Part shown: positions 4,578 to 5,326 of the stretch, one piece after another
Layout of the letters: each line of letters starts with the position of its first letter
How positions within the stretch are numbered: position 1 is the first letter of the stretch
From: DASSJM01 sp049587975
GTDB lineage: Bacteria > Actinomycetota > UBA4738 > HRBIN12
Length of the DNA stretch: 5,326 bases
Assembly (NCBI GenBank): GCA_049587975.1
Contig: JBAVEY010000263.1
Location: 1 to 5,326, forward strand
Reading direction: 5' to 3'
The notes under the pieces: model-generated
The model's database searches: none
Told to the model about the DNA's origin: nothing
The model's input: only the letters and a program-made list of their open reading frames with translations
Program-made: the position numbers and the translations under genes

Positions 4578-5246
4578 GTGAGTTCTCCGCACGAAGGCCG
4601 GTCGCCTCCAGCGGGCGAGCCGGGCAGTGCTCCTCAGCCACAAAGCGATGCCGGCGGAGACACGGGCGTTCACGCGTTCTTGATCGCCGACGTTCGCGGC
4701 TACACGACGTTCACGCAGGAACGGGGCGACGAGGAGGCCGGGCGCCTCGCCGGGCGCTTCGCCCAAGTCTCCCGAGCCGTGGTCGAAGATCACCGCGGGC
4801 ACGTGCTCGAGCTGCGCGGGGATGAGGCCCTGGTTGTCTTCGATTCGCCGCGCTCGGCGATCCGGGGAGCCGTGGCCCTCCAGCAGCGGTTCGTCGAGGA
4901 GACGATCGTCGATCCATCGCTCCCACTCACGGTGGGGATGGGGCTGGACGCCGGCGAGGCCGTGGCCGTCGAAGGCGGCTATCGCGGCGGCGCGCTGAAC
5001 GTGGCCGCACGGCTCTGCTCGCTCGCTCGCGCCGGCGAGGAGCTCGCGAGCCGGGAGATCGTCCACCTTGCGCTGCGGGTCGACGGTGTCCGATTCACCG
5101 AGCGCACTGCGCGCGCCTCGGTCCGTTACTTGGGCAGGGCCTCGGTCCTTGCCCGCTCCCATCTTCGCCGCCAACCGGCCGCCAAACCGGAGGAGGACGA
5201 GATGGTCCGTACAATGCGCCAAAGCGGAAGAATCATGCAATGGTAG
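4578..5246 (+). CDS. Class III adenylate/guanylate cyclase-domain protein with atypical substrate site
   Basis: From GTG 4578 this is a 222-residue soluble protein; the frame is open upstream to TTG 4521. A Pro/Gly/Ser-rich N-terminus (1-30) leads into a class III nucleotidyl cyclase domain (about 32-175). Both metal-binding aspartates are present, Asp38 (FLIADVRGYT) and Asp82 (ELRGDEALVVF), as is the transition-state pair Asn141/Arg145 (LNVAAR). The purine-specifying Lys and Asp of adenylate cyclases are instead Glu78 and Gly134, so the substrate, or activity at all, is uncertain. I recall relatives with the same ELRGDEA and EGGYRGGALN motifs in Actinomycetota and Chloroflexota. The family's usual ending after RFTER, ERGP...LKGL, is absent in every frame; the last 45 residues look unrelated, suggesting frameshift or decay. 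No transmembrane segment is seen. The stop overlaps the next gene's proposed ATG. Confidence 0.85.
   Translation: MSSPHEGRSPPAGEPGSAPQPQSDAGGDTGVHAFLIADVRGYTTFTQERGDEEAGRLAGRFAQVSRAVVEDHRGHVLELRGDEALVVFDSPRSAIRGAVALQQRFVEETIVDPSLPLTVGMGLDAGEAVAVEGGYRGGALNVAARLCSLARAGEELASREIVHLALRVDGVRFTERTARASVRYLGRASVLARSHLRRQPAAKPEEDEMVRTMRQSGRIMQW
5189..5246 (+). other. Strong Shine-Dalgarno site with 14-codon ORF before the Tat-signal gene
   Basis: GGAGGAGG (5189-5196) stands five bases before ATG 5202, the best ribosome site in the window. The ATG opens MVRTMRQSGRIMQW, in frame with the cyclase end, and stops at 5244-5246, overlapping the ATG at 5240. It could be a leader ORF coupling translation to the next gene. 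Alternatively ATG 5202 is the true start of the Tat-signal protein and a frameshift separates the two. A chance motif within the cyclase tail is the third option. Confidence 0.35.
5210..5215 (+). promoter_or_regulatory. Possible -10 element before the Tat-signal gene
   Basis: TACAAT matches the -10 consensus at five of six bases and would start a transcript near 5222, just before GGAAG (5226-5230) and ATG 5240. No acceptable -35 is found 16-18 bp upstream (the region is CCGGAG-like), so this is weak. Confidence 0.25.
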
Positions 5247-5326
5247 ATGTGCGGGCATGGTCTGATGACATCACCCGTCGGGAGTTCCTGCGGCGGATGG
5301 GCCGCGCCGCCCTGGTCGGCGGAGTG
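5240..5326 (+). CDS. N-terminus of a Tat-exported protein (3' end outside window)
   Basis: Only the first 29 residues are visible. They contain a twin-arginine signal: ITRREFLRRMG at 11-21 matches the S/T-R-R-x-F-L-K consensus (Arg13, Arg14, Phe16, Leu17), followed by the beginning of a hydrophobic segment (AALVGGV). Tat substrates are exported folded, often with a metal cofactor, and include many oxidoreductases, phosphatases and binding proteins; nothing here tells which. ATG 5240 is preceded by GGAAG nine bases upstream and overlaps the cyclase stop by seven bases. GTG 5249 is an alternative start three codons on, and a start at 5202 would require a frameshift. Confidence 0.75.
   Translation, partial: MVDVRAWSDDITRREFLRRMGRAALVGGV

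Noticed and set aside
4349..4825. Plus-strand open frame of 158 codons containing GVAQPGSAPALGAGG
   Set aside because: This peptide is a translation of the tRNA-Pro gene, a well-known annotation artefact; the rest is an out-of-frame shadow of the cyclase gene.
4038..5258. Minus-strand 406-codon open frame opposite the cyclase
   Set aside because: High-GC antisense shadow; it runs through the tRNA, has no domain, and the plus-strand cyclase motifs are unmistakable.

Overview
The window is GC-rich DNA that looks like an uncultured, deep-branching Actinomycetota; Chloroflexota or a related phylum is possible. The basis is the codon use (mostly G/C third positions), a PknB-like kinase remnant, a family of class III cyclases that I associate with these phyla, and two genes that appear to be transcribed without a leader. 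No taxonomic marker is present, so this is inference.

Left part (1-2658): the window opens in the last 83 codons of a plus-strand TPR protein. After a 195-bp gap, a compact minus-strand operon ccmA-ccmB-ccmC-ccmD reads leftward towards it. Consecutive genes overlap by 1-4 bases (ATGA, TGATG, TGATG). These four genes encode the heme-handling export part of cytochrome c maturation System I: CcmA is the ATPase, CcmB the permease, CcmC the heme-binding WWD protein and CcmD the small adapter. CcmE, CcmF and CcmH are not in the window. The convergent TPR protein may be the end of another ccm cluster (CcmH/CcmI/NrfG-like), but that is only a guess from context.

Middle part (2659-4248): a 154-bp divergent intergenic region holds a 15-bp dyad and a good promoter whose start point lies almost at the next ATG. 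That gene encodes an exported/membrane protein of unknown function: signal peptide, extracytoplasmic domain, three predicted membrane segments, Gly/Pro-rich linker and C-terminal four-cysteine zinc ribbon. Its stop overlaps the GTG of a Ser/Thr protein kinase gene that is a remnant. It keeps the glycine loop, has Arg in place of the ATP-binding Lys, then shows three small deletions that shift the frame, and loses recognisable homology before the catalytic loop.

Right part (4249-5326): an intact tRNA-Pro(UGG) gene follows the kinase remnant. Next is a class III nucleotide cyclase-domain protein that keeps both metal-binding Asp and the Asn/Arg pair but lacks the usual Lys/Asp purine-specifying residues; its C-terminus looks degraded. 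The window ends in the first 29 codons of a gene encoding a twin-arginine (Tat) signal peptide, whose ATG overlaps the cyclase stop. A strong Shine-Dalgarno site with a 14-codon ORF just upstream leaves the exact start and coupling of this last gene open.

I see no CRISPR array, insertion sequence or phage gene, and no convincing new defence or mobile system. The points most worth a second look are the membrane zinc-ribbon/kinase pair and the atypical cyclase.
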